Shown: positions 28,051 through 37,376, counted from the stretch's first letter. The stretch: DNA of 64,000 nucleotides from Streptococcus macedonicus ACA-DC 198 (GCA_000283635.1 HE613569.1:1575501-1639500), one strand, 5' to 3'. Notes: generated from the letters alone by a model not told the origin. Program-made: numbers and translations.

Positions 28051-28159
28051 AGAACACTTTTTTCATCTTTTATGGTAAGAAAAAACCACCTTTCAAATCA
28101 TCAAAGTCGCGTACTATTTCTTTTTTTGTTAAAATAGGGGGTAACGATTAGATTTTTTA

Positions 28160-28196
28160 GAAAGAAGAGAATCTTGTTTTCCTACAAGGTTCTGGT
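28160..28196 (+). promoter_or_regulatory. leader hairpin upstream of exoA
   Basis: AGAATCTTG/CAAGGTTCT (9 bp, one G-U, 8-nt loop) ends about 12 nt before the exoA ATG, where no normal Shine-Dalgarno is visible. Upstream TTGTTAAAATAGG contains the likely -10 (TAAAAT), giving a leader of roughly 70 nt. Confidence 0.4.
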
Positions 28197-28205
28197 AGCT
28201 TAGTT

Positions 28206-29036
28206 ATGAAACTTATTTCGTGGAATATTGATTCACTCAACGCTGCTTTGACTAGCAATTCTGCACGCGCTATTATGTCTCGCGCTGTTATTGATACCTT
28301 GGTTACTGAAAATGCTGACATCATTGCCATTCAAGAAACAAAATTGTCAGCCAAAGGTCCGACCAAAAAGCATTTGCAAATTTTACAAGATTATTTTCCT
28401 GAATACGAGGTCTCTTGGCGTTCATCTGTTGAGCCTGCCAGAAAAGGCTATGCTGGTACCATGTTTCTCTACAAAAGTAGCCTGACACCAAGAAGCATTT
28501 CATATCCCGAAATCGGTGCTCCTGACAACATGGATAGTGAAGGGCGCATTATCACCCTTGAATTTGACAAATTTTTCGTCACACAAGTTTACACCCCAAA
28601 CGCTGGTGACGGTTTAAAACGTTTGGCTGAACGTCAAATCTGGGACGAAAAATACGCGGATTACTTGGCAGAATTAGACCAAGTAAAACCAGTCTTGGCA
28701 ACAGGTGACTACAACGTCGCTCACAAAGAAATTGACTTGGCACACCCAAGTTCAAACCGTCGTTCTCCTGGCTTTACCGACGAAGAACGTGCAGGATTCA
28801 CCAACTTACTAGCAAAAGGTTTTACCGACACTTTCCGCTACATCCATGGCGATGTTCCCGGTGTTTATAGCTGGTGGGCGCAACGTAGCAAAACAAGCAA
28901 AATCAACAATAGTGGCTGGCGTATTGACTACTGGCTCACATCAAGTCGTATCGCAGACAAAATCACAAAATCAGAAATGATTGACTCAGGCGCACGCCAA
29001 GACCACACACCAATTGTCTTGGAAATTGATTTATAA
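28206..29036 (+). CDS. exoA: exodeoxyribonuclease III / AP endonuclease
   Basis: Base-excision repair nuclease of the EEP family, 276 residues. Catalytic motifs: ISWNIDSLNAAL at the start, IAIQETKLS (metal-binding Glu near residue 43), Tyr in FVTQVYTPNAGDG, the TGDYNVAH Asp/Asn pair near residue 166, and DHTPIVLEI at the end (catalytic His). The ATG at 28206 matches the family start, although the ribosome site is weak (GGTAGCTTAGTT). Single gene with its own terminator. Confidence 0.95.
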   Translation: MKLISWNIDSLNAALTSNSARAIMSRAVIDTLVTENADIIAIQETKLSAKGPTKKHLQILQDYFPEYEVSWRSSVEPARKGYAGTMFLYKSSLTPRSISYPEIGAPDNMDSEGRIITLEFDKFFVTQVYTPNAGDGLKRLAERQIWDEKYADYLAELDQVKPVLATGDYNVAHKEIDLAHPSSNRRSPGFTDEERAGFTNLLAKGFTDTFRYIHGDVPGVYSWWAQRSKTSKINNSGWRIDYWLTSSRIADKITKSEMIDSGARQDHTPIVLEIDL

Positions 29037-29046
29037 CCCACATAAA

Positions 29047-29083
29047 ATCTCCTAAGTTTTTTAGCTTAGGAGATTATTTTTAT
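29047..29083 (+). terminator. terminator of exoA
   Basis: Perfect 11-bp stem AATCTCCTAAG/CTTAGGAGATT with an 8-nt loop followed by ATTTTTATT. Confidence 0.85.
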
Positions 29084-29241
29084 TAAAAAACCAAGCCTTC
29101 TTACTTTTCACTTTTAGGGCAGCTGAGAGCAAGTAGCACCTTTACAAGAATTTGTCGAATTTAAATGTCTAAAAATAATAGCTTAACATACATCTTGTGA
29201 GATTTTTTTGTTAAAATGGTCCTAGAAATAAGGAAACATTT

Positions 29242-29797
29242 ATGACGCATTCTGCTCAAGAAAAACTCAAACAAAGTTTAATTCTATTACTAGACGATTT
29301 TGATTTTGACCAAATCTCAATCAGTAAAATCTGCAAAGAGGCAGGTGTTCACCGCTCCATTTTTTATGCCTACTATGACAACCAATCTGATTTACTAGAG
29401 GATGTCATGGCTTACCTTGCAGATATTTTCACAGCCGAATTTATATCACTTCAAGAAACCTTTGAAGCTGAAAAAGAACGTGACAGTTTGCTTGATTCTT
29501 ACTATCTTCTGCCTTACCTAACTTACATTAAAAATCATCAAAAACTCTTTAAAATCTACCTCAAAAATCCCACTGATTTTCAGCATGAGAAAGTTGTTGA
29601 ACAGCATATTAACGAGCAGTTTCTCAATCGTTACCACGCCAAGGGATTTACCGATGAAAAGATGATTTGCTACATGACACACTTCTACACCGCTGTATTC
29701 GTCGGATTATCGTCGGATTATCTATGACTGGGTTATGGACGATTGCCACGACGACATTACCTACATTATCAAAATCATTCATACCATTATTTTTTAG
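29242..29797 (+). pseudogene. TetR-family regulator with frameshifted C-terminus
   Basis: The N-terminal HTH is intact (DFDQISISKICKEAGVHRSI, then FYAYYDNQSDLLEDV) and the reading reaches TAVFVGLSSDYL, stopping at 29727. Just before it an 11-bp unit GTCGGATTATC is repeated in tandem (29701-29722). The expected C-terminal helix (IIYDWVMDDCHDDITYIIKI) continues in another frame to TAG at 29797. One G lost in GCTG(G)TATT plus the 11-bp duplication explains it. The truncated 161-residue protein might still bind DNA. Confidence 0.75.
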
Positions 29798-29806
29798 GAG
29801 GGGCTT

Positions 29807-30043
29807 TTGGAAACTATTTAAAAATCACTTGCGTTATTTAAAAAGCATCGCTTGATTTTTCTAGGACTTAATCTACTGATGATAATAGCTGGCGTTTTGG
29901 TAATTTCTCATCATTTTAGCAATGTTATACTCGTTGATTTTCTATCCGTATTTTCAGGAATAATAGCTGCGCTTGATACTTGGCTAATCATCTGCCTCAT
30001 ACGTCTTTTTCTAAATCATTTTGCACTCTTAAAAAATAATTAG
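29807..30043 (+). pseudogene. small two-helix membrane protein, early nonsense codon
   Basis: A TTG start (29807) with AGGAGGGG 4-6 nt upstream opens a frame that reads LETI, then TAA at 29819-29821, then SLALFKKHRLIFLGLNLLMI and a two-helix membrane protein to 30043. Frame and ribosome site agree, so the TAA at codon 5 looks like a point mutation. Restart at TTG 29852 is possible but has no ribosome site. I do not recognise the family. The former TetR gene end overlaps its ribosome site, so this was an operon. Confidence 0.6.
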
Positions 30044-30061
30044 TTAAAGGCAAGAATTTCT

Positions 30062-30621
30062 ATGACAACAGGTGCTATTTATAATGCGTTTTATGTCATA
30101 ATGTCGCTGGTGTCATGTTTTGCATTGCAATCTGTCTGGTATCTCATCTACGCCGCTTACCACCTACTCTTTGCAATCGCGAAATTTTACACAAGACAAA
30201 GTATGCAGCGCAACAAAAGGGACAGCTGGAAATTTTATCAATATGTCGGCTACTTTCTGATTATAGCTGCCTTTATTTTCCATATCATGGTCATTTTTGT
30301 TTCACAACACGATGACAATATCGGAGTTGCCTATCCATTTTTAGTCTATCTCATTGCACTAGCTACTTTTATTAATCTCGTCAGTTCAATGATTCAGCTA
30401 TTTCGCCTTCGTAAAAGTAGCTCTGCTTATCTCAAGGCAAGTAAAAACATTTCCTTTGCTTCTTCACTCTTTTTCCTTCAAACCATGATGCTAAGACAAT
30501 TCAGTGGTCCAGCCGATGCCACTTTAGCTGGCTTATTACCATTATCCTAGGCACCTGCGTTTTTTCAAGCCTCCTCATTTTAGGAATCCCCATGATTATC
30601 TCAGGTAGGAAAAAAGCCTAA
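30062..30621 (+). pseudogene. membrane protein, frameshifted near the C-terminus
   Basis: The main frame (30062-30550, 162 codons) encodes about five hydrophobic segments with a KFYTRQSMQRNKRDSWKFYQ loop and then runs into a stop after PADATLAGLLPLS. From 30529 a shifted frame reads WLITIILGTCVFSSLLILGI, ending GRKKA with TAA at 30619-30621, clearly the lost last membrane helix and basic tail. A single-base deletion near 30526 explains this. The family is not recognised. Third broken member of the TetR-led cassette. Confidence 0.65.
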
Positions 30622-30634
30622 TTTCTCCACATAA

Positions 30635-30660
30635 AACCACTTTCTATAACGAAAGTGGTT
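30635..30660. terminator. bidirectional terminator
   Basis: Perfect 10-bp stem AACCACTTTC/GAAAGTGGTT with a 6-nt loop between the decayed cassette and the convergent ArsC-like gene. Confidence 0.75.
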
Positions 30661-30664
30661 GATT

Positions 30665-31021
30665 TTATTTTTCTAGCAATTCTGCATAGGATTTGCGGTG
30701 ACCAAGTTGTAAGACTTGATTATCTTTAACCAATACTGGGCGTTTGATGAGCATACCATCTGAAGCCAAGAGGCTTGCTGCCTCATCAATTGACAAACTA
30801 TCGATTTTATCTTTTAAGCCAAGTGTACGGTAGACTTGTCCGCTAGTGTTGAAAAAATTCTTGATAGTATATGTTGAATTTTCAATCCATTCTTTCAATT
30901 GTTCTACCTTAGGTGTATCGACTGTAATATCGACAGCTACAAAATCAACACCTAATTCTTGCAATTCCGCCTTAGCACGGCGACACGTACTACATTTTGG
31001 ATATTCATAAAAAGTAAACAT
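30665..31021 (-). CDS. ArsC/Spx-family thioredoxin-fold protein
   Basis: 118 residues with a thioredoxin-like fold. FYEYPKCSTCRRAKAEL places a CxxC at residues 10-13 and ends with KRPVLVKDNQVLQLG near residue 95, both typical of the ArsC/Spx superfamily. The RPxL and the full-length C-terminus fit the arsenate-reductase-like (YffB/MgsR) branch more than SpxA, which has a longer RNA-polymerase-binding part. Its role is unknown. It follows ogt after 12 nt, so both are probably one operon. Confidence 0.85.
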   Translation of the reverse strand: MFTFYEYPKCSTCRRAKAELQELGVDFVAVDITVDTPKVEQLKEWIENSTYTIKNFFNTSGQVYRTLGLKDKIDSLSIDEAASLLASDGMLIKRPVLVKDNQVLQLGHRKSYAELLEK

Positions 31022-31033
31022 TTCTTTCTCCTT

Positions 31034-31519
31034 CTAAAAATTAGCTTTCTCATGTTCCAATAGCCAACACTTTCGCTCTACTCCGCCAGCATAGCCTGTT
31101 AATTGCCCTTGATTTCCTAAAACACGGTGGCAAGGAACAATGATAGACAAGGGATTTTTACCTACAGCCCCACCAACGGCTTGCGCCGAACCACAGTTAA
31201 TTTTTTCGGCAATTTCCCCATAGGTCATTGTCTCTCCATAAGGAATTTGTGCTAAGACTTTCCAAACTTTCCTCTGAAAAGCCGTACCATAAGGCACCAA
31301 GGTCAATCGACTCGGGTCTGGATTTTTACCAGCAAAATAATCATCCAACCAAACTTTTGCCTCATCTAAAAAAATGGTCGTTTCTTCAATAATTTTTTCG
31401 CGTTCATAACCATATTCAAAATACTTTTGTCCTAGAAAATAGCAACCTAAGAGCTCTTTTTCATTAGCTAATACTACTATTTCTCCTAACTCAGACTGAT
31501 AAACCAAATTTCTTAACAT
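31034..31519 (-). CDS. ogt: methylated-DNA--protein-cysteine methyltransferase
   Basis: Repairs O6-alkylguanine by transfer to its own cysteine, a suicide reaction. 161 residues with the active site PCHRV at residues 129-133 (Cys130) and the DNA-binding TMTYGEIAEKINCGSAQAVG just before it (Tyr and the helix-turn-helix); the N-terminal beta sheet is the ribonuclease-H-like domain. RBS GGGAGTGAT. Leads a two-gene unit with the ArsC-like gene. Confidence 0.94.
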   Translation of the reverse strand: MLRNLVYQSELGEIVVLANEKELLGCYFLGQKYFEYGYEREKIIEETTIFLDEAKVWLDDYFAGKNPDPSRLTLVPYGTAFQRKVWKVLAQIPYGETMTYGEIAEKINCGSAQAVGGAVGKNPLSIIVPCHRVLGNQGQLTGYAGGVERKCWLLEHEKANF

Positions 31520-31577
31520 TTTATCACTCCCACTTAATCCATATGCCTAATAGAAAAAGCAAGCTCTGCTTCCTTAT

Positions 31578-31805
31578 CTATAACTGATGGTTCTGCCATT
31601 CTGTATTAATCTTAGGTGTCCCATCCGCATTAAGTAAAGGTGTTATCACCGAAGGATCACCTAGACCAGCCGTCACTCCAAGATATTCTACTCCAGTTTC
31701 ACGGCCAACTAACAGAACCAAATTTTGTTTTTTGTTATCAAATCGAACACTGAAAAATTGTTCTCTTAACTGTTTTTGGTATTTTTTTAACTGCTTTTTA
31801 TCCAT
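31578..31805 (-). CDS. DUF6440-like small protein
   Basis: 75 residues: a basic N-terminal helix (MDKKQLKKYQKQLREQFF) followed by beta strands LVLLVGRETGVEYLGVTAGL and ITPLLNADGTPKI, a pattern close to DUF6440 proteins (V-x-x-D/R-x-E-T-G-V-x-Y-L and T-P-L-L-D/N). Family assignment is from memory and the function unknown. RBS GGGGGGAG and an upstream TATAATGG promoter support expression as a single gene. Confidence 0.65.
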   Translation of the reverse strand: MDKKQLKKYQKQLREQFFSVRFDNKKQNLVLLVGRETGVEYLGVTAGLGDPSVITPLLNADGTPKINTEWQNHQL

Positions 31806-31855
31806 AAACTATCTCCCCCCTAATTTTGAAATCGTTTTAACCATTATAGCAAAAA

Positions 31856-31890
31856 AAGAAAAAAAGAGCTGAGAAATACTTCCAACTCTT
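31856..31890 (-). terminator. terminator of serC-GNAT-serA
   Basis: AAGAGTTG/CAGCTCTT stem (one G-U) followed by TTTTTTTCTTTTT on the minus strand, directly downstream of serA. Confidence 0.75.
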
Positions 31891-31903
31891 CCAATCTCTA
31901 TTG

Positions 31904-33082
31904 TTATTTTTTCGTGATTAAACGTACACGAACGATATTATCGCTAGCTTCAAAATTAGCAACTAAGTGATCAATTTTCGCCTTATCAGTTTCATCAAGG
32001 TCAAGTAGCGTATAAGCATAGTCACCTTTTGAACGATTGATGATATTATCAATATTAATGCCTAAGTCAGATACCGCTGTTGAAATTTTAGCAACGATAT
32101 TTGGCACATTTTTATTAATCAATGTGATACGATACGGTGCAGTCAATGCTTGATGAACATTTGGAAAGTTAACAGAGTTAGTAATCTCACCTGTTTCCAT
32201 AAATTGACGAATTGTCTTACCAGCCATAATCGCACAATTAAGTTCAGCTTCAGCCGTTGAACCGCCTACGTGAGGGAAAACTGTGATTTTATCTTTGTTA
32301 AGCAACTCTTCTGTACCAAAATCGGTAATGTAACGTTTCACAACACCAGCTTCAATAGCTTCAAAAAGTGCTGCATTGTTAACCAATTCACCACGCGCAA
32401 AATTGATAACAACCGTTCCTTTTTGCATCAAACCGAACGCTTCACTATCAAATGTATGGCGTGTTTCATCTGTCAAAGGCACATGAACAGTGATATAATC
32501 AGAATTCGCAAAGATTTCTTTAACATCAGCCACACGTTTGACGTGATGAGAAATATTCCAAGCTGTTTCAATAGAAACATATGGATCATACCCTAGAACA
32601 TTCATACCAAGACGTTGTGCATAGTTAGCAATACGACCACCGATAGCACCAAGTCCGATAACGCCTAGCATTTTACCAGAAATTTCATTACCAGCAAATT
32701 GTTTCTTACCAGCTTCGACTTGTTTTGAAACATCATCACCAGAAAGGGTGTTTACCCACGCATTAGCAGCGATGTAGTCACGCGCTGACATCAAGATAGA
32801 AGCAAGAACCGCTTCTTTTACAGCATTAGCATTTGCACCAGGCGTATTAAAGACAACAATCCCTGCTGCCGTTGCCTCATCAATCGGAATATTATTTGTT
32901 CCTGCACCTGCACGCGCAATCGCTTTTAAATTTTCTGGAAATACTGTTCCATGCAAATTTTGACTACGAAGAATATAGGCATCTGGATTTTTCGCTAAAT
33001 CACCATCAATTTGGAAAAGATTTCCTAATTCTTTAAGCCCTACTTGATTAATATTATTAAACGTTTTAACACTATATACCAT
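31904..33082 (-). CDS. serA: D-3-phosphoglycerate dehydrogenase
   Basis: First step of serine synthesis: 3-phosphoglycerate to 3-phosphohydroxypyruvate with NAD. 392 residues with the dinucleotide motif GVIGLGAIGGRIANYAQRLG near residue 138, the catalytic Arg in NFARGELVNN and His in VFPHVGGST, and a short C-terminal ACT domain (ITLINKNVPNIVAKISTAVS), the compact form. The ribosome site is unclear: before the ATG stands TGTGTGAAATAA, preceded by an AAGGCT/AGCCTT hairpin. Third gene of serC-GNAT-serA. Confidence 0.95.
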   Translation of the reverse strand: MVYSVKTFNNINQVGLKELGNLFQIDGDLAKNPDAYILRSQNLHGTVFPENLKAIARAGAGTNNIPIDEATAAGIVVFNTPGANANAVKEAVLASILMSARDYIAANAWVNTLSGDDVSKQVEAGKKQFAGNEISGKMLGVIGLGAIGGRIANYAQRLGMNVLGYDPYVSIETAWNISHHVKRVADVKEIFANSDYITVHVPLTDETRHTFDSEAFGLMQKGTVVINFARGELVNNAALFEAIEAGVVKRYITDFGTEELLNKDKITVFPHVGGSTAEAELNCAIMAGKTIRQFMETGEITNSVNFPNVHQALTAPYRITLINKNVPNIVAKISTAVSDLGINIDNIINRSKGDYAYTLLDLDETDKAKIDHLVANFEASDNIVRVRLITKK

Positions 33083-33089
33083 TTATTTC

Positions 33090-33115
33090 ACACAAAGGCT
33101 ACAAAAAGCCTTCCT
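33090..33115 (-). promoter_or_regulatory. hairpin in the short gap before serA
   Basis: AAGGCTTTTTGTAGCCTT on the minus strand, ending about 14 nt before the serA start and lacking a following long T-run. May stabilise or process the mRNA or tune serA translation. Confidence 0.4.
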
Positions 33116-33127
33116 TTTCCGTTATTG

Positions 33128-33676
33128 TTAATAACTATGATGATCAGCCTCGTCAACTTCTTGATAGAGAGCATTCTCATCCTTAGTTTTAATTTTTTGA
33201 TAAGCTAGACGTTCACCATCAATTGGCACTTTTTCACAATAGACATAACCAAGGTTCTCAAAAATGTGTTGCATGGCACCATTCTTTTCATGGGTGTCAC
33301 AACGGAAATCATGCCCCTCAGTTCCTTCAATCAATCCTTGAAGAAATGTTTGAGCAACCTTTCGACCAGTCACGCTAGACAAAATAGCAACACGGTGAAA
33401 TGTGATGTAACGGTGATTATTGTGTTTCCACTGACCATCGTAAATCTTGTCATAAGCAGGGTCACCATCAGTGATAACAGCTGCATAGGCTACAATTTGC
33501 CCATCTAATAAGGCTACATACCCTTGACCAGTCAAAACGTCATCATAAATCGTATCCTCATCAGGATATTTCCCTTGCCATTGATTACTACCGCTTGCTG
33601 CCAATTGTTTTCGTGCGTCCTCAATAACGAGCATGATTGGGTCGACTTCATTGGGAAAAGCTTGTCTAATTTCCAT
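33128..33676 (-). CDS. GNAT-family N-acetyltransferase in the serine operon
   Basis: 182 residues starting MEIRQAFPNEVDPIMLVIED, with the acetyl-CoA region ITFHRVAILSSVTGRKVAQT near residues 91-110 and DTHEKNGAMQHIFENLGYVY as motif B. The N-terminal SGSNQWQGKYPDEDTIYDDV block is typical of the streptococcal GNAT genes between serC and serA. The substrate is unknown; being in the serine operon suggests an amino-acid-related role, which is inference. RBS AAAGGTAAT before the ATG. Confidence 0.88.
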   Translation of the reverse strand: MEIRQAFPNEVDPIMLVIEDARKQLAASGSNQWQGKYPDEDTIYDDVLTGQGYVALLDGQIVAYAAVITDGDPAYDKIYDGQWKHNNHRYITFHRVAILSSVTGRKVAQTFLQGLIEGTEGHDFRCDTHEKNGAMQHIFENLGYVYCEKVPIDGERLAYQKIKTKDENALYQEVDEADHHSY

Positions 33677-33746
33677 ATTATTACCTTTTCTAATGATTAT
33701 GAATCTATTTTATAACAAATTCGATACGGAAGTGGTAATAAAACAA

Positions 33747-34838
33747 TTATTTATTTTCAGCCTCAAATTTTTTCATGAATTCAATCAAATCAAGTACCCC
33801 TTGATGTGGGAATGCATTGTAAAGACTAGCACGCATACCACCCACAGAGCGGTGACCTTTGATATTTTTAAATCCAAGCGGTGTTGCTTCAGCAACAAAT
33901 TTAGCATCAAGTTCTTTACTTGGTGTTACAAATGGAATATTAGCCACTGAACGTTCTGCTGGATTTTTAACAGGGTTTGTATAGAAGTCAGATTGGTCAA
34001 TAAAATCGTACAACAAACCTGATTTTTCGCGGTTAGCAGCTTCCATCTTATCAACACCACCGAAAGCTTTCACCCATTCAAAAACAAGTTTTGCAATATA
34101 GATGTTATAGGCAGGTGGTGTATTGTAGAGTGAACCCGCTTCTGCTTGGATACGGTAATCAAGCATAGCAGAAAGCGTTGGTTCATCATTCAAGAAATCT
34201 TCACGGACAATGACAACTGTAACCCCTGCAGGACCAATGTTCTTTTGGGCACCTGCATAAATCAAAGCAAAATCTTCAACGTTGTAACGTACAGCCAGAA
34301 TATTTGAAGACATATCCGCTACAATTGGCACACCATTTGTATCAGGAAGATTATAAATAGATGTTCCTTCAATTGTATTGTTTGTTGTGATGTGAACATA
34401 AGCAGCTTCTGGGTCAATATCTTTTGAATCAAAAGTAGGGATATGATCATATACTGTATCTTCAGATGATGCTAGTAGCAATGGTTCAAAAGGAACAGTT
34501 TTGGACAATTTAACAGCTTCTGCATAAGCTTTTTTACCCCACGAACCACCAACTAGATAATATGCCTTACGTCCCTTAGCAAGGTTTAAAGGAAGCATTG
34601 TAAATTGCGTAGATGCACCACCTTGAAGGAACATCACTTTATAATTATCTGGAATAGCCATTAATTCACGCAATAATTGTTCTGCTTCTTTAATGATATT
34701 ATCAAACTCTTTGGAACGGTGGGACATTTCTAAAACACTCATGCCGCTACCTTGGTAGTCAAGCATTTCACGCTGTGCTTGTTCAAGCACTGGTTTCGGT
34801 AACACTGCAGGACCTGCAGAGAAATTGTAAATTGTCAT
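33747..34838 (-). CDS. serC: phosphoserine aminotransferase
   Basis: PLP enzyme converting 3-phosphohydroxypyruvate to phosphoserine. 363 residues: begins [20 protein letters not shown], with [17 protein letters not shown] near residue 70 (PLP phosphate site) and [18 protein letters not shown] near residue 195, where the Lys binds [16 protein letters not shown] closes the C-terminal domain. RBS CGGAGG and a TATAAT promoter 35-40 nt upstream. First gene of serC-GNAT-serA. Confidence 0.96.
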   Translation of the reverse strand: MTIYNFSAGPAVLPKPVLEQAQREMLDYQGSGMSVLEMSHRSKEFDNIIKEAEQLLRELMAIPDNYKVMFLQGGASTQFTMLPLNLAKGRKAYYLVGGSWGKKAYAEAVKLSKTVPFEPLLLASSEDTVYDHIPTFDSKDIDPEAAYVHITTNNTIEGTSIYNLPDTNGVPIVADMSSNILAVRYNVEDFALIYAGAQKNIGPAGVTVVIVREDFLNDEPTLSAMLDYRIQAEAGSLYNTPPAYNIYIAKLVFEWVKAFGGVDKMEAANREKSGLLYDFIDQSDFYTNPVKNPAERSVANIPFVTPSKELDAKFVAEATPLGFKNIKGHRSVGGMRASLYNAFPHQGVLDLIEFMKKFEAENK

Positions 34839-34973
34839 AAAAATACCTCCGTATAATGGTATAAATTATAACACAATTTTCTGAATCTTGTAAAGATTTT
34901 TGAGATTTTTTACTCAAAATATTTATAAATAATCATGATATAATGATAAGTAGTAAATAATTAAGGAGTCCAA

Positions 34974-35612
34974 ATGATTATCAAAGAATTTTGTGCTGAA
35001 AATACAACACTTCTCAATCAACTCGATCAGTCTGTTAAACGTGTTGAACTTTGTGATAATTTAGCCGTTGGAGGCACAACGCCATCTTATGGTGTTATCA
35101 AAGAAGCGGCACGCTACCTGCATGAAAAAGACATCGCACTAGCAACAATGATTCGCCCTCGCGGTGGTAACTTTGTCTATAATGATAGCGAACTTCGCAT
35201 CATGGAAGACGATATTCTTCGTGCCGTTGAACTTGAAAGTGACAGTTTAGTTTTGGGATTATTAACAGAAGATAATCACATCGACCAAGACGGTATCGAA
35301 CAACTTCTTCCTGCCACACAAGGATTGCCACTTGTTTTTCACATGGCTTTTGACCACATTCCGCTTGAAGAGCAAAAAGAAGCACTCGACCAATTGGTTG
35401 AATTAGGCTTTACACGTATTTTGACACACGGGTCTGCTCAAAATAATAACATTTTTGAAAACATTGCTCACCTTAAAGACCTTGTTGATCATGCTGACGG
35501 TCGTATTGAAATCATGATTGGTGGTGGTGTCACAGCTGATAATTACCAAGAACTTATTGAAAAAACAGGTGCCCAAGCTGCGCACGGAACAAAAATTAAT
35601 TGCGTCTTGTAA
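34974..35612 (+). CDS. cutC: CutC family protein
   Basis: 212-residue TIM-barrel protein of the CutC family, historically linked to copper handling, but its biochemical role is uncertain. Conserved blocks: VKRVELCDNLAVGGTTPSYG near residue 22, MIRPRGGNFVYNDSE near residue 59, and MIGGGVTADNYQEL near residue 182. RBS AAGGAG precedes the ATG and a TATAATGATA promoter lies some 40 nt upstream. Slightly shorter than Gram-negative CutC (about 248). Single gene. Confidence 0.92.
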   Translation: MIIKEFCAENTTLLNQLDQSVKRVELCDNLAVGGTTPSYGVIKEAARYLHEKDIALATMIRPRGGNFVYNDSELRIMEDDILRAVELESDSLVLGLLTEDNHIDQDGIEQLLPATQGLPLVFHMAFDHIPLEEQKEALDQLVELGFTRILTHGSAQNNNIFENIAHLKDLVDHADGRIEIMIGGGVTADNYQELIEKTGAQAAHGTKINCVL

Positions 35613-35633
35613 ACAATAACTATATAAACAAAG

Positions 35634-35662
35634 AAGCTGGACAGTTTTGTCTCAGCTTTTTT
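35634..35662 (+). terminator. terminator of cutC
   Basis: AAGCTG/CAGCTT stem with further pairing inside and TTTTTTATA after it. Confidence 0.7.
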
Positions 35663-35663
35663 A

Positions 35664-35699
35664 TACAAAAAAACCGAATCCTTTAAGAATTCAGGTTTT
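35664..35699 (-). terminator. terminator of amtB-glnK
   Basis: AAAACCTGAATTCTT/AAGGATTCGGTTTT on the minus strand, with TTTTTTTGTAT beyond. Confidence 0.7.
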
Positions 35700-35742
35700 C
35701 TACCACTATTTTTGCTTGACTAAACTTCGGAGATTTTAAAAC

Positions 35743-36084
35743 TTAAACGGCATCACCACCTCGTTCTCCTGTTCGAATACGAACAACTTCTTCAATCGGA
35801 AGAATAAAAATTTTACCATCTCCGACTTCACCTGTACGAACAGCTTTGCAAATGATATCCACAATTTCATCAACCGTCGCATCATGTGTCACAATTTCAA
35901 CTTTTACTTTCGCAAGCAAAGTTGGCACAATCTTTTGACCACGAACATATTCTGCAAAACCGCGTTGGTTTCCATAACCAAGCACTTGACTGACTGTCAT
36001 TCCCTTGGTAAATCCTGATTTAGACAAGGCATCTTTGAGATCTTCCAAACGGTCTGAACGGATAATCGCCTCTATTTTTTTCAT
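35743..36084 (-). CDS. glnK: PII-family nitrogen regulatory protein
   Basis: 113-residue trimeric PII signal protein, sensing ATP/ADP and 2-oxoglutarate and gating AmtB. Residues 37-55 ([20 protein letters not shown]) form the T-loop, with Tyr46 in the position of the uridylylation tyrosine; [20 protein letters not shown] near residue 87 is the B-loop signature. It lies 56 nt behind amtB, the conserved amtB-glnK pairing, under a GlnR box. Confidence 0.95.
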   Translation of the reverse strand: MKKIEAIIRSDRLEDLKDALSKSGFTKGMTVSQVLGYGNQRGFAEYVRGQKIVPTLLAKVKVEIVTHDATVDEIVDIICKAVRTGEVGDGKIFILPIEEVVRIRTGERGGDAV

Positions 36085-36140
36085 AATACACTCTCTTTCT
36101 AAACGTTTCTATTTAGCTCAGATTTCTAACTATCCTTTAA

Positions 36141-37376
36141 TTATGAATCAAGCCCCATAAATGTTGGGTAAGCTGTTTCTCCATGCTCACTATCATCAAG
36201 ACCAATAACTTCCGCACGATCCTCAACACGAATACTTGTGAAGATTGAAATCACTTTAATAATAACAAAAGTTGCTACCGCTGACCAAACAATTGTAAAA
36301 ATGATAGCTGCTATTGTTACTAGAAATAAATGCGCATTACCATAGATTAAACCGATATTATTTCCGTCAAGAGCGAGTTCTGGTGTAGTGAAAAGTCCTG
36401 TTACCAAACCACCAAAGATCCCTCCGATACCATGACAACCAAAGGCATCTAAAGCATCATCATAACCGAATTTACTCTTAAGAACTGAAATCGCAAAATA
36501 ACAAACTGGGCTAACGCAAAGACCGATGAGAAGAGAGCTCCAAGTTGAAACAAAACCTGCTCCTGGCGTGATAGCGACAAGCCCTGCTACCAATCCTGTT
36601 GAAGCACCGACAAGTGAGAATTTTCCAGTTAACACTTTTTCAACAAGCAACCAAGACAACATTGCTGCCGCAGCTGAAATGTGTGTTGTGACAAAGGCAT
36701 GGACTGCAAGACCGTCTGCTGCAAGGGCAGAACCAGCATTGAATCCAAACCAACCAAACCAGAGAAGACCTGCACCAAGGAAAACAAATGGTACGTTATG
36801 CGGACGGTATTCTAAACGGTTATAATCTCGACGTTTTCCAAGTACCAATGCCAAAACCAAACCTGAAACCCCAGAAGTAATATGAACGACATCACCACCA
36901 GCAAAGTCAATTGTTCCCCATTGAGCCAAAAGTCCTTCATCCCAGACCATATGAGCAAATGGGAAATAAACCAAGAGAAGCCAGAAAATGATGAAAATAA
37001 TCAAAGGTGTAAAACGCATACGTCCTGCTGCCGCTCCTGTTAAAATGGCAACTGTAATGATTGGAAACATCATTTGGAACGCTGAGAATAACGCATCAGG
37101 AATTTCTAAACCACGTGTGCTAGCCGTTTCGCTAACACCATTGAAAAAGAGATGCGAGAAATTACCAATTAGGCTTCCTTCACCACCAAATGAAAGGGAA
37201 TACCCACAAATCATCCACATTACTGAACCAACAGCAATCGGAATCACACACATCATCATTGTATTAATGACATTTTTGCGTCTCCCTAAACCACCATAGA
37301 AGAATGCTAAACCTGGTGTCATCAAAAAGACTAGGCTAGCACAGATAATCATAAAAGCTATACTTCCTGCATCCAT
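36141..37376 (-). CDS. amtB: ammonium transporter
   Basis: Amt/Rh channel, 411 residues, 11 membrane helices. FMIICASLVFLMTPGLAFFY at the start, DFAGGDVVHITSGVSGLVLA near residue 150 (pore His), FNAGSALAADGLA near residue 215, and DDALDAFGCHGIGGIFGGLV near residue 305 (second pore His) are all present. RBS AAAGGAG. The GlnR box about 83 bp upstream indicates nitrogen control. Cotranscribed with glnK, which binds the cytoplasmic face. Confidence 0.96.
   Translation of the reverse strand: MDAGSIAFMIICASLVFLMTPGLAFFYGGLGRRKNVINTMMMCVIPIAVGSVMWMICGYSLSFGGEGSLIGNFSHLFFNGVSETASTRGLEIPDALFSAFQMMFPIITVAILTGAAAGRMRFTPLIIFIIFWLLLVYFPFAHMVWDEGLLAQWGTIDFAGGDVVHITSGVSGLVLALVLGKRRDYNRLEYRPHNVPFVFLGAGLLWFGWFGFNAGSALAADGLAVHAFVTTHISAAAAMLSWLLVEKVLTGKFSLVGASTGLVAGLVAITPGAGFVSTWSSLLIGLCVSPVCYFAISVLKSKFGYDDALDAFGCHGIGGIFGGLVTGLFTTPELALDGNNIGLIYGNAHLFLVTIAAIIFTIVWSAVATFVIIKVISIFTSIRVEDRAEVIGLDDSEHGETAYPTFMGLDS

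Noticed and set aside
29667..29855. 62-codon plus-strand frame over the end of the TetR gene
   Set aside because: It is a by-product of the frameshifted TetR C-terminus; neither start nor product is credible.
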